A DNA stretch of 64,000 nt, taken from contig JAHFPV010000001.1 in NCBI GenBank assembly GCA_023266575.1, forward strand, positions 462,645 to 526,644. The letters run 5' to 3'. The position numbers were made by a program, and so were the translations under genes. The DNA comes from Sphingobium sp. Its GTDB lineage: Bacteria > Pseudomonadota > Alphaproteobacteria > Sphingomonadales > Sphingomonadaceae. Positions within the stretch are counted from its first letter, which is position 1. Every line of letters begins with the position of its first letter. Shown here piece after piece: positions 62,813 through 64,000 of this stretch. The notes under the pieces were generated by a model that saw only the letters and a list, made by a program, of their open reading frames with translations, was not told the origin of the DNA and did not search any database.

Positions 62813-63952
62813 GTGAATATCCCGTTTTCATTCGCCCGGGCATTGGCCGGCGCGGACCCCGATGTCGCAATCGATGAACTGGTTCTGGATGCGGTCGCGG
62901 GCCGTGCCTGGTTTGCCTTCAACCTTTCAGGCGGCAAGGATTCCACGGCCGCTGCGGAGGCGACGACCACCTTGCTGGACCAACTGGGACATCCTCGTGC
63001 GCGGCGCATCGCCATTCATGCCGATCTCGGCCGAGCCGAATGGCGCTCCACGCCTGCCACTGTTGTCACGATAGCCGAACATCTCGGCCTGCCGCTCGTG
63101 GTTGTACGTCGCGGTGCTGGCGACATGGTCTTGCGCTGGGAGCAGCGCTTTGCCAATGGACGCCGCCGCTACGAAAATCTCGAACTTTACCATCTGATCG
63201 GACCCTGGTCCTCGGCCAGTCTCCGGTTCTGTACCTCGGAACTGAAGGCCCAGATGATCGGTCCCGAGCTTGCGCGCCGCTACCGGGGTGAGACTATCGT
63301 CTCGGTTCTCGGCCTGCGGCGGGCCGAAAGCGCCGCACCCCGCCATACGCCCATATCCCGGCGCGACCCGCGCTTTGTCAAGCCCGGAAACAAGGCAGGC
63401 ACGCGGATGATCACCTGGCATCCGCTTGTCAACTGGACGGAACAGCAGGTCTTTGGCAGCCACGACCTGCACGGTCTGCCGCTCCATGAAGCCTATCGCT
63501 GCCATGGTTCTACCCGGCTGTCTTGCGCCTTTTGCGTGCTGGCGTCCGGCCATGACCTGGCAGCAGCCAGCCGCGCTGCCGGAAACCTAGATCTCTATCG
63601 TCACCTGGTCGCGATGGAGGCCGCATCGACCTTTTCGTTCCAGCGGGGACGGTGGCTGGCGGATGTGGCCCAGCATCTGCTCCCGCCGTCGCTGGCGCGT
63701 GATATAGCCACAGCCAAGCGCGATGCGGCTGAACGCCGCGCGGTCGAGGCGATCATGCCGTCTGGTCTGCGGTTCGTGAAGGGCGCGCCGCCCCGATTTC
63801 CGACATTGGCGGAGGCGCAGATAATTGCGGGCGCGCGGACACAGATCCTGAACCGCCATGGCCTTGAAAACCACTTTCCTGAGAACACCGGCAATAAAAG
63901 GGGCCATTCATCGGACGGTAGCACCGGATTAAAAAGGGGCCACTCCTGCTAG
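62813..63952 (+). CDS. PAPS-reductase-family PP-loop protein, C-terminus altered
   Basis: 379 residues from GTG at 62813 (GGGGAG upstream). The PP-loop FNLSGGKDSTAAAEA lies at about residues 36-50. WSSASLRFCTSELKAQMIGP, VLGLRRAESAAPRHTPISRR and LSCAFCVLASGHD (CxxC) follow, as in phosphoadenosine-phosphosulfate reductase relatives found on mobile elements. The substrate is unknown. The last residues (GNKRGHSS and LKRGHSC) are encoded by two copies of AAAAGGGGCCAYTC and look like read-through into a transposon end, so the native C-terminus has probably been replaced. Confidence 0.85.
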   Translation: MNIPFSFARALAGADPDVAIDELVLDAVAGRAWFAFNLSGGKDSTAAAEATTTLLDQLGHPRARRIAIHADLGRAEWRSTPATVVTIAEHLGLPLVVVRRGAGDMVLRWEQRFANGRRRYENLELYHLIGPWSSASLRFCTSELKAQMIGPELARRYRGETIVSVLGLRRAESAAPRHTPISRRDPRFVKPGNKAGTRMITWHPLVNWTEQQVFGSHDLHGLPLHEAYRCHGSTRLSCAFCVLASGHDLAAASRAAGNLDLYRHLVAMEAASTFSFQRGRWLADVAQHLLPPSLARDIATAKRDAAERRAVEAIMPSGLRFVKGAPPRFPTLAEAQIIAGARTQILNRHGLENHFPENTGNKRGHSSDGSTGLKRGHSC

Positions 63953-64000
63953 ACCTTCGCCTTTGCGCGGAGGCGGAGGGTGAAGAGAGTGGAACTTTAT
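63895..64000 (+). mobile_element. Probable end of an IS21-like insertion sequence (truncated by window)
   Basis: TAAAAGGGGCCATTC (63895-63909) and AAAAGGGGCCACTC (63932-63945) repeat with a 36-base offset. IS21-family ends carry multiple short repeats of this GGCCAC / AAAAGGGG kind. The sequence then runs to GAGAGTGGAACTTTAT at the window edge, where an istA-type gene would be expected next. No transposase is visible inside the window. Confidence 0.5.

Noticed and set aside
62813-63952. DndC / phosphorothioation system
   Set aside because: The PP-loop protein has SGGKDS and CxxC, but no DndB, DndD, DndE or restriction partner is nearby.

Overview
The window is GC-rich alphaproteobacterial DNA, most probably from a Sphingomonadaceae member (Sphingobium/Sphingomonas-like). 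This is inferred from the protein sequences, the WalW-type deacetylase, the ceramide-glucosyltransferase-like enzyme and the gene order around trpFBA-accD-folC. No rRNA or other taxonomic marker is present to prove it.

Positions 1 to about 23,600 are ordinary chromosome. They hold rsmD (partial) and an RluB-type pseudouridine synthase, a single-domain response regulator, an AmpG-type transporter, and a long leftward operon (acyltransferase, trpF, trpB, a DUF559 gene, trpA, accD, folC). After these come a membrane glycosyltransferase, gyrA, two paralogous exported helical-repeat proteins, an Lrp regulator, a degenerate histidine kinase with a WalW-like deacetylase, a CAU-anticodon tRNA, hemN and ompW. 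The one foreign-looking item here is the DUF559 endonuclease-like gene, lodged between trpB and trpA and flanked by inverted copies of a REP-like repeat.

At 23,602 a 45-bp fragment matching the 3' half of a tRNA-Lys(CUU) gene, followed by a P4-type tyrosine recombinase, marks the left end of an integrated island. The intact tRNA and right end should lie beyond 64,000. Its first part (about 25-44 kb) is a defence-type cargo bounded by two diverged copies of a roughly 95-bp repeat. This cargo holds a cluster around a 1103-residue NERD-nuclease/NACHT-like NTPase with an HTH gene, a possible ADP-ribosyltransferase-like gene, a frameshifted gene, a C-H-D cysteine-hydrolase-like gene and an RNxxxH (HEPN-like) gene. 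Next is a leftward Fic / OLD-TOPRIM (GajA-like) / UvrD-type helicase (GajB-like) / TPR operon. Divergent from it is an ABC-three-component (ABC-3C) system with a putative QxK nuclease. The Fic and ABC-3C operons share an intergenic region with three CTTAAATA-type sites.

After the second repeat comes a chromate resistance operon (chrB-chrA-SOD/chrC) with a dyad operator candidate. From 47.5 kb the element's apparent backbone begins: Toprim/zinc-finger primase-like protein, ParB-like protein, a 1436-residue methyltransferase plus strawberry-notch helicase, an ABA4-like/membrane protein/TetR cargo, several small unknown proteins, a DUF932 protein, a DUF5983-like protein and a PAPS-reductase-family PP-loop protein. 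Six backbone genes are preceded at 29-69 nt by a purine motif (GGARGGAAGGGGG or a one-base variant). The last gene seems to run into the end of an IS21-like insertion sequence.
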